A stretch of DNA of 64,000 nt from Microstegium vimineum (lineage: Eukaryota > Streptophyta > Magnoliopsida > Poales > Poaceae), in assembly GCA_022036555.1 (NCBI GenBank), contig CM039140.1:26741843-26805842 (forward strand). The letters are read 5' to 3'. Below the pieces are notes generated by a model. That model was given only the letters and a program-made list of their open reading frames with translations. It did no database searches and had not been told where the DNA came from. The position numbers and the translations under genes are program-made. Below, in pieces: positions 10,075-21,165 of the stretch. Every line of letters starts with the position of its first letter. Position 1 is the first letter of the stretch.

Positions 10075-11065
10075 TTACCTAAGGATTCTTTTAACCGCAC
10101 AAAGATGCGACTCCTTAGGGTTTGCTTGAAACCTAGCGCACATACACACACTAAACATGATATCCGGCCTAGAAGCGGTGAGGTAAAGTAAACTACCGAT
10201 CATAGAACGATAAATAGTTTGGTCAATCGGTTTACCTCCCTCATCGAGATCGAGATGCCCATTAGTAGGCATTGGGGTCTTGATTGGCTTGCAATCCTCC
10301 ATCTTGAATTTCTTGAGCACATCATAAGTGTACTTCTCTTGAGATATGAAGGTGCCCTCCCTCAATTGCTTCACTTGGAAACCTAGGAAGAAGGTTAGCT
10401 CACCAATCATCGACATCTCGAACTCCTTGGACATCAATGCACCAAATTCCTTGCTATGACCTTGGTTTGTTGACCCAAATATAATGTCATCGACATACTT
10501 GGCAAACAAAGATCTCTCCATCTAGCACCTTGGCGAAGAGTGTGGTATCCACTTTCCCGATCTTGAAGCCCTTCTTGAGTAGGAAGTCCCTTAGCCTCTT
10601 ATACCAAGCTCTTGGAGCTTGCTTCAATCCATAGAGTGCCTTGGACAACCTAAACACATGATTAGGACAATTTGGGTCTTCAAACCCGGGAGGTTGTGAG
10701 ACAAAAACAAGTTCATTAATGAAACCATTAAGAAAGGCACTCTTCACATCCATTTGAAAAAGTTTCATTTTATGATGTGAAGCATATGCCAAAAGGATAC
10801 GAATGGCTTCTAATCTTGCAACCGGTGCAAAGGCCTCCCCAAAATCCAATCCTTCAACTTGGGAGAACCCCTTTGCCACCAATCTTGCCTTGTTTCTCAC
10901 AACCATGCCTTGATCATCTTGCTTGTTCCTAAACACCCACTTGGTGCCAATGATTCTTGCTCCTTTGGGATTTTCTACTAGTGTCCACACTTCGTTTCGG
11001 GTGAAGTTGTTCAACTCTTCGTGCATGGCATTCACCCAATCCGGATCCGCATGTGCATCTTCCAC
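10075..11065 (-). pseudogene. Sirevirus S reverse transcriptase
   Basis: Two overlapping minus-strand frames (11065-10487 and 10521-10075) form one copia RT. It starts with WVNAMHEELNNF and WTLVENP, continues through KARLVAKGFSQ, QMDVKSAFLNG and LYGLKQAPRAWY, then after a frameshift near 10500-10520 the catalytic KYVDDIIFGS, LGFQVKQ and YRSMIGSLLYL. The catalytic Asp pair is present. The upstream join to integrase (11134-11066) also has a frameshift and a CGA-to-TGA type stop. Confidence 0.93.
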
Positions 11066-11133
11066 ACTAGAAGGCTCAACAAAGGAAACAAAGGAGTGAT
11101 GTTCAACATAAGAAGCAAGTTTAGATCAAGTTG

Positions 11134-12764
11134 TTACCCCCTTGATGGACTCCCTATGATGAGGTCTTGAGGATGTGCTTGAAGCATAGGTGTAGATCTT
11201 CTATTGATCACTTGGGGAGGAGGTTGCGGTGCTTCAACATTGCTTGCTTCGGCCTCGGCTTGATCTTGAGGGATGTGAGTGTCTTCTTGAGCTTCCCTCA
11301 CTTGATCTCCTTCATCAACTTGAGGCGTGTGGGGTGGAGAAGGATCTTGATTTGCTTCATCTTCAACTTCTTCCACCTCTTGCGGGTTGATAGCACCAAT
11401 TGGCATGTTCTTCATTGCCTCCCTCAAGGGTTCATCACCTACATCATCAAGATTTTCATGCTCTTCTTGAGAGCCATTAGTTTCATCAAACTCCAAGTCA
11501 TACGTTTCTTCAACTAAGTCGGTGGCTTTGTTAAATACACGGTATGCCTTGGATTTAAGTGAATACCCAACTAAGAAACCAATGTCACATCTTCTTTGGA
11601 ACTTGCCCAAGTGTTGGCGCTTCTTGTAGATGTATACTTTGCAACCAAACACTCGGAAAAAGGATATGTCCGGTTTCTTTCTATTCACAAGCTCATAGGG
11701 GGTCTTCTTGAGAAGCCTTTGGACAAATAGCCGGTTGGTCGCATAGCATGCGGTGTTGATTGCTTCGGCCCAAAACTTCTCGGGGTGTTGTATTCATCAA
11801 GCATTGATCTTGCAAGAGTGATAAGTGTCCGGTTCTTCCTCTCTACTACACCATTTTGTTGAGGAGTATAGGTGGCGGATACTTCATGCTTGATCCCAAC
11901 TTCATCACAATAGTCTTCAATCTTGGTGTTCACAAACTCAGTCCCATTGTCACTTCTTATCTTCTTGATCTTCACATCAAACTCATTTTGGGCTCTAGTT
12001 GCAAACTTCTTGAATATTGATTGAGTTTCTCCCTTGTCTTGAAGAAAGAACACCCAAGTGTATCTAGAGTAGTCATCAACTACCACCAAGCAAAAGAGAT
12101 TACCGCCAAGGCTAGCATAGGTGGTAGGTCCAAATAGATCCATGTGGAGTAGCTCTAAAACTCTTGAGGTTGACATGAAAGCTTTGGTTGGATGAGTGTT
12201 TGCCACTTGCTTGCCGGCTTGACATGCACTACAAAGTTTGTCTTTCTCAAACACCACGTCCTTCACTCCTCTAACCAATTCCTTCTTGACAAGCTTCTTC
12301 AAGGTTGACATTCCCACATGTGCCAATCTTCTATGCCATAGCGAACCCAAAGAGCTCTTGGAGAATAGACATGTTTGCAAACTAGCTTCATTTGAGGTGA
12401 AGTCCACTAGGTAGAGATTGTTGTGCCGAAACCCTTTGAATATCAATGATGAATTTTCAATTTTGGACACAACTACCTCATTTGGAGTGAAGAGACATTG
12501 GAAACCAAGATCACATAGTTGTCCCACCGATAGCAAATTGAAGCTCAATGATTGTACTAGCAATACATTTGATATTGATTGATCATTTGAGATAGCCACT
12601 TTGCCTAGACCTTGCACTTTGCCTTTTGAATTGTCCCCAAAGGTAATCTTGTCTTGCCCTTCACAATCTTCCTCAAGTGTGGTGAACATCCGGGAGTCAC
12701 CGGTCATATGTTGAGTGCATCCACTATCAATCACCCAATGACTTCCACCGGTCTTGTAGTTCAC
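11134..12764 (-). pseudogene. Sirevirus S protease and integrase
   Basis: Minus strand. The protease signature HWVIDSGCTQHMTG begins the frame at 12764. It is followed by the GAG pre-integrase part (LWHRRLAHVGMSTL with the zinc-binding CSACQAGK) and the integrase core with its three acidic residues in MDLFGP, RSDNGTEF and NGVVERKNR. A single-base loss near 11782 shifts the frame; the C-terminal part (FFRVFGCKVYIYKKR, then an acidic Pro/Glu-rich tail) continues in 11688-11134. Protease processes the polyprotein and integrase inserts the cDNA. This copy is inactive because of the frameshift. Confidence 0.93.
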
Positions 12765-12785
12765 CTACACACAAGCAACTTGGAG

Positions 12786-13396
12786 TTAAGCTTGTTGTTT
12801 GGGAACCCACACTTGGCGAGGTCCCATAGCCTTGTCCACCAACTCCTTAGCAACCCATAGCACTTTGGGCTTGTTCTTCATCTTTGGACAAAGAAATACA
12901 ACTTGAGGTCTACCCTTGGAGTCCTTGTTGATGATGAAGTGTGCATCATGAGCGAAAGGCCTTATGTGCTTGGGCAAGGTCTTAGGAGGTGGAGTCTTGC
13001 ATTGGGATTGAAGGTGACCCTCTTGACCACATCCAAAGCACTTCTTGGGCTTGGGCTTTGGTGCATCATAGTTGCTTCTCATGGCCTTGTTCTTGTAATA
13101 GTTCTTGGCTTCTATCTTGACCTTGGCCTTCATGATTTGGTTCTCCTTGAACCCAATGCCGGTCTTGTCGGTCTTCATGATAGTGTTCATCAAGAGCTCA
13201 CTTTGAAGATTGTGGCCCTTGGTGAACTTCTCCAATCCACTTGTAAGCTTGATCTTCTCAACCTTGAGCTTTGCATTTCCTCTTTGAGAGAGTTGATCAA
13301 GGTCATTGCATCTTTGTCATCTTGTTTGGCCGACTTGATAGTGAGTGGCTTATTTGCCTTGAGATTGATTAGCTCTTCCTTGAGCTTGAAGTTTTC
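12786..13396 (-). pseudogene. Sirevirus S gag C-terminal part with second zinc knuckle
   Basis: Minus strand. After the gag stop at 13397 (a CAA-to-TAA type change inside a Lys/Glu-rich coiled coil) the same frame continues to about 13270. A one-base shift there leads into 13235-12786. That frame has an intact CCHC knuckle (CFGCGQEGHLQSQC, around 13040-13000) and the basic KPKPKK stretch before it. It links gag to the protease. The knuckle would bind element RNA. Confidence 0.85.
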
Positions 13397-15172
13397 TTAC
13401 CTCATCTTCACATATTCATCATGCTTGTCGGCCTCAACTACCTTCTTGCCCTTGCACTTAGCATTTTGCTCACTAGCAACTTCATCAAGCAAGTCCTCAC
13501 AAGAAGTAGCTATATCACACTTAACAACCGGGTTAATAGCAACATGTGTAGCAAGATCATTTGAAAGCAATTCATTAGCTATCACAAGTATGCCATGTTC
13601 ATTCTTAACTTGGTTGTAGTCATCTTTTAGCAAGTTGTATCTTGTATGGAGCTCTTGTGTTGACCTCTCAAGCTTATCATGTTTCTCATTTGCTTGCTTG
13701 AGTGAGGCTTTGAGCTCCCTAGTTCTAGATGAGAGAGATTTGTTCTCAAGCTTCAATTCATCATTAGCACTAGACAAGTCATCAAGCTTAGCATGCAAGT
13801 TACTATTGGCTTTCTCTAGTGATTCACTTTTGCCTTTATACTTCCTAATGAGCTTAGTGTATTTATTGCAAATTTCAATTAGCTCATCATAGGAAGGTGC
13901 CTCAAACTCATCATCACTATCATCACTAGAGCTAGCCTCATCATCACTATCCTCTTTTTGTACCTTTTTGTCACCTTTAGCCATTAGGCATAGGTGTGTA
14001 GAGGATGAACCCGGAGATGATGGAGGGGGTGGCGGTGGAATAGATGAACCAATCACCAAGGCGGCCACCTTCTCTTCTTCACTTTCATCTCCGGATGAGT
14101 CACTTGAGTCTTCAATGTCGGTGAGCCAATCACCAATAATGTAGGCTTCGCCATTCTTCTTCTTGTGGAAGTTGAAGTTCTTATTCTTCTTGAATGGCTT
14201 GTCATCCTTCTTCTCCTCATCACTTGACTCAACCTTGTTGCCCTTGTTGTACTTGAACTTGTTGTTGGCTTTCTTGTTCTTGTACTTGTCTTTCTTTTCT
14301 TCGGGGCAAGCATGAGCCAAGTCTCCAAGTTTGCCATAATTGTAGCAATCCATCTTGGAGAGGGGCTTTCTTGAAGAGCTTGTGAAGAATTTCTTCTTCT
14401 TTGAGTCAAACTTGACTCCCTTCTTGCTTAGCTTCTTCAACATCTTGGTTGTTTTCTTCACCATAAGAGCGAGATCATCATCATTATCATCATCGCTTGT
14501 GCTCTCATACATGACTTGCATCTTGTGCTTCTCCGAGGATGATGCCTTGAGTGCCAAGTCCTTCTTTTCCTCCTTCTCTTTTTCTTTCTTCTTGGAGGAG
14601 GAAGATGAGCCACCATCACCAATCTTCATGTACATCTCATGGGCATTGATCTTGCCCAAAATTTGTGTTGGTGTAGTGGCGGAGAGATCTCCTTGGTGAA
14701 GCACCGTGACGATGTGGCCATACTTCTCAATGGACAAGACACAAAGAATCTTGCGTACCACATCGGCCGGTTCCATTTGGTTGAGACCGAGCCCATTCAA
14801 TTCCTCTACAATAATGTTGAGTCGTGAGTACATTTCATTTGCATTTTCATTTCCATGCATAGAGAAAGAATTGAGCTTAGCCATAACCAAGTGATAGAGT
14901 TCTTCACGCTCACTCTTTGTGCCTTCGTGAAGTGCACAAATAGTGGTCCACAACTCAAATGCGTCTTTGGCATTACGCACTCGATTGAAGACATCCTTGC
15001 TAATGCCACGAAAGATAATGTTCTTCGCCTTGGCATTGTGCTTATCAAAGTTGAGGTCCTCCGCGAAGAGGGTGCCTCCCTTTGTGGCGGCTTTGAGCAC
15101 GCCCACGTCAACGGCCTCTAGATAGGCCTCCATACGAACTTTCCAATAAGGAAAGTCGTCTCCATAGAACAT
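13397..15172 (-). pseudogene. Sirevirus S gag
   Basis: A 591-codon minus-strand frame. The N-terminal part (DDFPYWKVRMEAYLEA, FELWTTICALHEGT, YSRLNIIVEELNGLGL) is the conserved gag core (UBN2/retrotran_gag type). Then come Ser/Lys/Asp-rich parts and a C-terminal coiled coil. The first zinc knuckle is damaged: CYNYGKLGDLAHAC has Tyr and Asp where Cys and His are expected. The conserved lead-in GDGPPP is in frame upstream, but the ATG at 15192 is out of phase with it, so one base appears lost near the original start and 15172 is the first usable ATG. The protein would form the virus-like particle. Confidence 0.9.
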
Positions 15173-15237
15173 GGGAGGTGGTCCATCCCCATGGGAGATC
15201 TTGCTCTAGGCGGTGATGCCTAATTTAGAGCAACCTT

Positions 15238-15249
15238 GCTCTGATACCA
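15238..15249 (-). promoter_or_regulatory. Primer-binding site of Sirevirus S (initiator tRNA-Met type)
   Basis: The minus strand reads TGGTATCAGAGC, the standard copia PBS complementary to the 3' end of initiator tRNA-Met. It lies two bases inside the 5' LTR. Confidence 0.95.
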
Positions 15250-15251
15250 AT

Positions 15252-16892
15252 TGAAATGATCAAGATGCCCAAGATGGGGGGTGAATTGGGCTCTTTTTAA
15301 TTTCTAAACAAGAATTAAACCTATAAAGAGCCAATTAACCCCCTAGTGCCTACCGCTTGTGTGTCCTAGCTAGAAAGCGGTAGCAAGGCAAAGGAAAGCG
15401 AAAACTTCCTACACAATTCTAGTATGAATTGAAAGACAAGTGCAGAAAGTAATGCGGTAGAAAAGAGCTAGGGAAAGAGATGCTTGACACGGCGATGTTT
15501 TGCCGAGGTATCGAGGAGTCGACACTCCCCCCTAGTCCTCGTTGGAGCACCTCGCAAGGTATAGCTCCCCCTCAATCCCGCCAAGGGATGAGTGCTCTCT
15601 ACGGGCTGATTCTTCGCCACTCCGGCTCGGTGAATCGCCCACAACCGATCACAACGTCGATGGAGAAGGGCCGCCGACAATCTTCCGACGATCACCTTCC
15701 TCTGAGCACCACCGGACCGTCTAGGTGATGTCGATCACCAAGAGTAACAAGCCTCGATCTTCGCTTGACTCACTCAAGCTTCACAACTAGAGGATGCACA
15801 CTTGAACTCTTGGATGAACTAGAGAGAGGATGGATGGATTCGCGAATCACTCTCTCTCTAGGGCTCTTGCTCTCTTCCTAACCTTCTTAACAAACTCAGC
15901 AACTCAAATGAGCAAAGGCCCAGTGGGAGAGAAGTGGGAGGGGCTATAAATAGACCCTCTGAAAATTGCCTCGGGCTGGATTTTTAAGTTAGCGACAGAC
16001 GCTCCGTCGACTAGGCGACGGACGCTCCGTCGCATGCCCAACGGCTAGTTTCTGTTCATAGTTGAGGCGACAGACGCTCCGGCACCTAGGCGACGGACGG
16101 TCCGATGCCTCTGTCTAACGGCTAGTTATGACACACTGTTCCCAGCGACGGACGCTACGTCACTGGGCGACGGACGCTCAGCCACAGCGTCCGACGCTGA
16201 GTTCTGGCTAGGTTTAAAAAAAACACCCTCTCTGGAAGGTCGACGGACGCTCTTCCCAGCGTCCGACGCCTGGCCGACGGACAGCGTCCGACGCCTGGCC
16301 GACGGACAGCGTCCGACGCACCCTGAAAAACATAGCCAGAAAACAACCTCTCTAGAAGGCCGACGGACGTTGTAGACTCAATCACCCAGCATCCGGCGCC
16401 TTTGTCCGACGCGACGGACAGCGTCCGGCGCCCCTGCCAGGAGCGTCCAACGCCCAGAAAACGATTTTGACAACTCCGTTTTTCATCGCGATGAAAATGG
16501 AAGTTGTTCTAGGTTATCTTACAGTCACCATAGGCTTGCTTAGAGCTAAGGAAGTCAAGTGTGCACCACACCTAAATCATGAAGCTTTCCTAAGTCAAGC
16601 TACTAATCTCAACCCCTCTTGATAGTACGGTCAAAGGTAAAAAGAGAAGCCCTATCTAATTCTATGTGCCCTTCATCTCCTTATGGCACTTAGCCTATCA
16701 TTCTAGGGTCTTCATCATGTCTCCTTAACAACCGAAACGATATCCATCTTGGGGGCTAAGTGATGACCATTATAGCCCATTCTCCTAGATCACTGTGGCT
16801 AAGCTACGCATAGCCTCTGCAAAACACACGTTAGCCATAATAATCTCTAATTGTCGTTAATCGCTGAAACCAACTAGGGCCATGATTCTTCA
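15252..16892 (-). repeat. Sirevirus S 5' LTR (1,641 bp)
   Basis: TGAAATGATC to GATTCTTCA, matching 3033-4656. It has one extra copy of a 25-bp CCTGGCCGACGGACAGCGTCCGACG-type unit (about 16270-16320). The TATA-like block is at 15944-15953 (minus strand TATTTATAG). The GACGGACGCT motif array spans 15990-16450. Confidence 0.95.
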
Positions 16893-16897
16893 CTGTG
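16893..16897. repeat. Target-site duplication of Sirevirus S, right copy (CTGTG)
   Basis: Identical to 3028-3032 and placed directly after GATTCTTCA. Confidence 0.92.
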
Positions 16898-18366
16898 CTA
16901 GGCTCGGGATGGCGACGCGCATCCACTGGTGGTGTTGGTTGAACTGTTGCAACCGTGAAAAGGGGTCGGCGGCGTGCGGTGGCGGCGTAGCATGGCGATG
17001 CAACACGGCGAGGTGATCACCGACGATGCGAGGCTCGACGCAAGGTCGTGTGAGCATCGTGGTGATGTGGTGAGTGCGGCTCGAGGGTTAGTTGAGACAG
17101 AAGGGCTCTGTGGAACCTTGGCCTCGTGCAAGCTCCGCGGCGGCGGCAATGGCGCACGGCCAACGGTGCTGTGCTGATAAGGGTCGAACTAGAGCTAGGG
17201 AAAGGTGTTCACACCTTGGTTAACTCTGGTGAAGCTTCCACGAAGATGGAGGCGTCGGAGGCGAGACGGTGATCGGATGAACACTGCTTGGTCGGTGCGG
17301 TGGCGACTCGAGATCGAGGAACGGCGGGGACGTTCCGGCGACTGGAGTCCACTGCTGGTTAAACAGAGGCGAGCGGCGTGGTTGTGGGGCGAAGGCTAAG
17401 GCGAGTGCGAGATGGATCGAGCGGAGAAGCTCGGGTGGTGGTGTATTTGAGAAGAAGGCGCTTGCGGTGCTCGGGGCTCTCGGTGCAATGATGGCAGAGG
17501 GATGCGAGCGAGTGAGCGAGTGAGGATGAGTGCGGACGAGTGGGTGAAGTGGAGAAGGTATAGGCGCTCCTCTTTGCTTGGTCATGGCCGACCGGCGCGG
17601 CCAGTGGGGCCGTGATGCGATGGTGCGGCGGTGGCAGCGGCGCTGGCGTATTTGTGGTGTGCGAAGCAGAGCAAGACTTGGTCGACGCGCCGTTAGTACG
17701 GATTCGCGCTTGATTGCAAAAGAGACAAGGCGGGGCGCGGATCGGACGCGGCAGTGCGGCGGCGTTACTGTGAAATGACGGCGCGACGCACGGCAGTGCG
17801 GCTGGCAGGTCTGCGGCAGCGAAGCAGGGCGTCAGCGGCGGGAAAACGGTGCAGCTCGGTCCTAGCGCCGTTAGCGCGGGCGCGAGTGCGGACACGACTG
17901 TGACAGAGCGAGCGGAGACAGCGATGTCGGTGCAGTGCCGCAGCGGCGGCGATGGCGTGTTCCACTTTCGTGGTCAGGCATCGTCGGCCACGCGGCGGAC
18001 GACTCCGACGTACGGTTCAGCCGCGGTCAGGAGAGTGCGCGCGGGCGTGCACGGCACATGCGTGCGGGTGAGCGCGCGGGAGAGGGGTCGATATCGAGGG
18101 GGAGGGGTCGATTGGCTGATCGAGCCTCCGACTCGGTCGAGCCTCCTGCGCGGGGTCGAGGTCAAGGGGGGTCGATTGACTGACTGATCGAGCCTCTGGC
18201 CCGGGGTCGTTCGATCGACCCTCGGTCCGTCCCTTATCGAGCCGGGGTCGAGGTCGAGCGGGCCAAAGCGGTACTCGACCTGTCTCGATTCTGATTTCCT
18301 TCTCCATTTTCTTTTATTTGATAAACTAAGCAGGGTAACTAAACATAAAGCAAACCATACTTGTCA
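16898..18366 (-). mobile_element. Element B, second segment: GC-rich part of the long LTR
   Basis: Continues B after the Sirevirus. Very GC-rich, with long chance open frames on both strands and no family motif, so I call no gene. The block 18080-18290 is packed with TCGA-containing units (GGGGTCGAGGTC, GATCGAGCCTC) that resemble element A's LTR and 3' region. A GC-rich island also occurs in the LTR of E (51480-51900), so it seems part of this LTR style. It ends where element C's truncated LTR begins. Confidence 0.65.
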
Positions 18367-18543
18367 TAGTTATCCGTGATCAATCTGAGCCTTGACGTCC
18401 GGGCGCATCGCTGTCGTCTCATTCAGTTTGTCATAGTTATCATCCTTTTCGATTGATTGGTCAAATCGACTGGCACGCCCTCGACATCAAGCTTTGGGTA
18501 ATAGCCCGAGGTGTTCACAGATCTGACGCTTTTTGTGTCAACA
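18367..18543 (+). repeat. Element C left LTR, truncated to its last 177 bp
   Basis: Matches 30518-30694 base for base apart from a few substitutions, ending TTTTTGTGTCAACA. The first 916 bp of the LTR are missing. The break begins at TAGTTATCCG, and the preceding TTGTCATAGTTATC resembles a second site in the LTR (30583-30596), so a deletion at short homology is plausible. Confidence 0.9.
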
Positions 18544-18595
18544 CCTCTTTTGGCACGCTCGGTGGGACCTGATTATACAAATCTACACATCTGGC
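18544..18595 (+). promoter_or_regulatory. Element C primer-binding region and leader
   Basis: Directly after the LTR end is CCTCTTTTGGCACGCTCGG, where the TGG start of a PBS is expected about 7 bases in. I cannot assign the tRNA from memory. The gag ATG follows at 18596. Confidence 0.5.
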
Positions 18596-21165
18596 ATGGC
18601 TGATCACGCCGATGTCGATCAGAGGAATGTCATCGCAGTGTCTGAGGCCGATCTGAAAGATGATCAGAAGCAGGCCATGGAGCGGGCTATGGAGGAATAC
18701 AGGCAGCTGTATCTCAAATCCTTCAACCTCAGCAGGAGTGGCGAAGCAATCCAGAAGCAGGATCCGCCGTTGCCACGGTAGGTCACGTACGACGCCAACC
18801 CTGGTAAGCTACAAGAGATGGTTAACGCCGCTGTAAGTCAAGCTCTGATTAACCACTCCAATGTGTTGTCCAATACTGTCTACAATGTTGTCGCACAAAT
18901 ATTCAAAGAAGGACATGCACCGCGATATGTCGGTCCAGCGTACCATCAACCTGGATTGGCATCTGCAAGCCCATCGGCAGCTCAAATGGCGTCTTCCACC
19001 CCTGTGGAACCGTCTGCCGATGTGGCCACGTCACCAAGACCGAACGTCGGCGATACCACCAAGTTCAATGCAAATCCGGCCGCATCGGCAACTTCAAGGC
19101 CAACCCCCGCTAACTGGTGGGGATACGGTATGCCTCCGAATCTATATGCTGGCTCTAATCTGGTGCAGGGAGACGGTTCAGCCTGGAAGAACTCTACGGC
19201 ATCGGCAGCACAGCCATAGCCGATGGCTCATATGATGCACAACTCTGCGCCTGCTCCAACCATACAAGTGCCATCAGATGATCTCCAAGTAATCCCCAAG
19301 ATACCTCTGATGCCACCATCGGCAAGCTCTGTGCCGATGCAACACATTATAACCACCGGCAACCAATCTCTGGCGGCAAACTCTCAAGCTGGAGCTCCGT
19401 ATCCCCAAGGTAATCTGGTGATCAATTGCTCTAAGATTCAAGAGCCGCATGCTCCGGTCAGCTATCAACCATCGGCAAGTCACATGCCGATGCCTTATAA
19501 TCTTGGATGGGTCAACCAGCCACCAGCTCAGCAGCCTGGCGCGCCGATGTATTATTATGGAGGCCCAGCTTACATTCAAGGCGGATCATCGGTACAACAA
19601 CCGATGAATGTGACAGTTCAGCCGACTCCGCCAAGTATGCCGAATCACCCATCGGTAAGTCAACCGATGCATAGCATGCAGATGACTGATGTCGCGCCTG
19701 CGACAACTGCATATCTTCAAGGGGCGCATCAGCCGACTCCGCCAAGCATGCCAATCTATCCATCGGCAAGTCAGCCGATGCATAGCATCCAGATGACTGG
19801 TGCTGTGCCCACGACTACTGCACATCTCCAAGAGGCGCGTCAGCCGGCTCCACCAGTCGATAACCAGCCAATGAGTCGGCAAGAGCAGGACGCGTACTGG
19901 GTCGGCAAGATTGCCGAAGTCATGAAGGAGCAATTCGGTATCAAACCCAAGGTCAACACATACTCCTATCGGACCCCGTACCTGCCTGCATATGACTTGA
20001 TTCCTCTTCCAAATCGGTACAAGGTGCCCGATTTTACTAAGTTCTCCAGCCAAGACGACACATCAACAATGGAGCACATCAACCGCTTCATTATCCAGTG
20101 CGGGAAGCTGCCAGCAGGGAGGAATTAAGGGTGAGACTGTTCTCTTCATCATTGTCTGGATCAGCATTCACATGGTTCATATCATTGCCTCCAAATTCTA
20201 TAATTACATGGGCCGATCTAGAGAGGCAATTTCACAAATACTTCTTTGCTGGCATACATGAAAAGAAGCTTACCGATTTGGTCAAAATGAGGCAACGCAA
20301 CGATGAATCGGTAGAGAATTTTGTGCAGAGGCTGCGGGACGTAAAGAACAAGTGCTACAGTCTGGTCCTAGATGATCGGCAATTGGCAGATTTGGCCTTC
20401 CAAGGGTTACTGCCGCACATCAAAGACAAGTACGCGTCCTAGGAGTTTGAGAGCCTAAGTCACCTGGTGCAGAGGATTGCCGATCAAGATATCAAAGCCT
20501 TTGAGCCCAGGAAGACTTGGAACAAGAAGGTGACCTTCATGGGGAAAGAAGAAGACTCTGGATCGGATGAAGAGATGAATGTCGATGCGGCCGAATGGGT
20601 GAAGGATAAGAAGCCTGTGTCTTGTCCGTTCGGTCAAAAAGAAACTGAGAGGTTCACCTTTGACATCACCAAGGCCGATAGGATGTTTGACCTGTTGCTG
20701 CAAGAGGGGCGAATCAAGTTGGCGCCCAATCAAGTGATTCCATCGGCCGAAAAGCTCAAGAAGATTAGGTACTGCAAGTGGCATAATGCAACCTCACACA
20801 GTACCAATGACTGCAAAGTATTCAGGCAGCAGTTGCAGTCGGAGATCGAGTCTGGGCGTATCAAGTTTGAAAACTCTAAAGTCCAGAAACCGATGAAGAT
20901 AGATCAGCACCCGTTCCCAAACAACATGGTGGAGATCAATGAAAAAACCAAAGTGCTGACATCGGAAGCTGCCAGAAGGAACTCATCGGTGGATCCTGAC
21001 TACCAAGTGCCTAAGCACGATGCGAGAAGGTTTGCCGATGACAGAAAGGGTAAGAAAGTTGCCGATGACAGAAAGGGTAAGAAAGTTGCCGATGAGGGTA
21101 GCAGCGCCGACAGGGCTCCCGGAGTGGTGATTACTCACAAACAGCCAAGGCGATATCATCGGTAA
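18596..21165 (+). pseudogene. Element C gag
   Basis: ATG at 18596. The frame has in-frame stops at 18779-18781, 19217-19219, 20440-20442 and 21163-21165 (the first, at PLPR, looks like CAG to TAG) and one lost base near 20102. The N-terminal third is Ser/Pro/Ala-rich. The core at 20098-20440 carries the retrotransposon gag signature (FTWFISLPPNSIITWADLE, FHKYFFAG, ESVENFVQRL). The C-terminal part includes a zinc-binding-like CKWHNATSHSTNDC and a Lys-rich tandem (DDRKGKKVA twice, about 21033-21090). It would form the particle. 21166-21470 links to protease. Confidence 0.9.

Larger units (their letters stand above)
3033..16892 (-). mobile_element. Sirevirus-type Ty1/copia retrotransposon S, complete with two LTRs
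   Basis: A 13,860-bp element on the minus strand. Order along its own sense strand: LTR (16892-15252), PBS matching initiator tRNA-Met, gag, protease, integrase, reverse transcriptase, RNase H, a 1.7 kb spacer, a large 3' gene (7815-5134), PPT, LTR (4656-3033). It is flanked by the duplication CTGTG. The large gag with an acidic/coiled-coil C-terminal part, the extra gene after RNase H and several PPT-like tracts fit the Sirevirus genus (Opie/Ji/Giepum-like in grasses). The two LTRs are very similar, differing by scattered substitutions and small indels, so insertion was relatively recent. Gag-pol nevertheless has several frameshifts, so this copy is not autonomous. Confidence 0.93.

Noticed and set aside
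17200..18307. Overlapping open frames in the GC-rich part of LTR B
   Set aside because: Open on both strands in several phases, low-complexity Ala/Arg/Pro content, no splice or domain signal.
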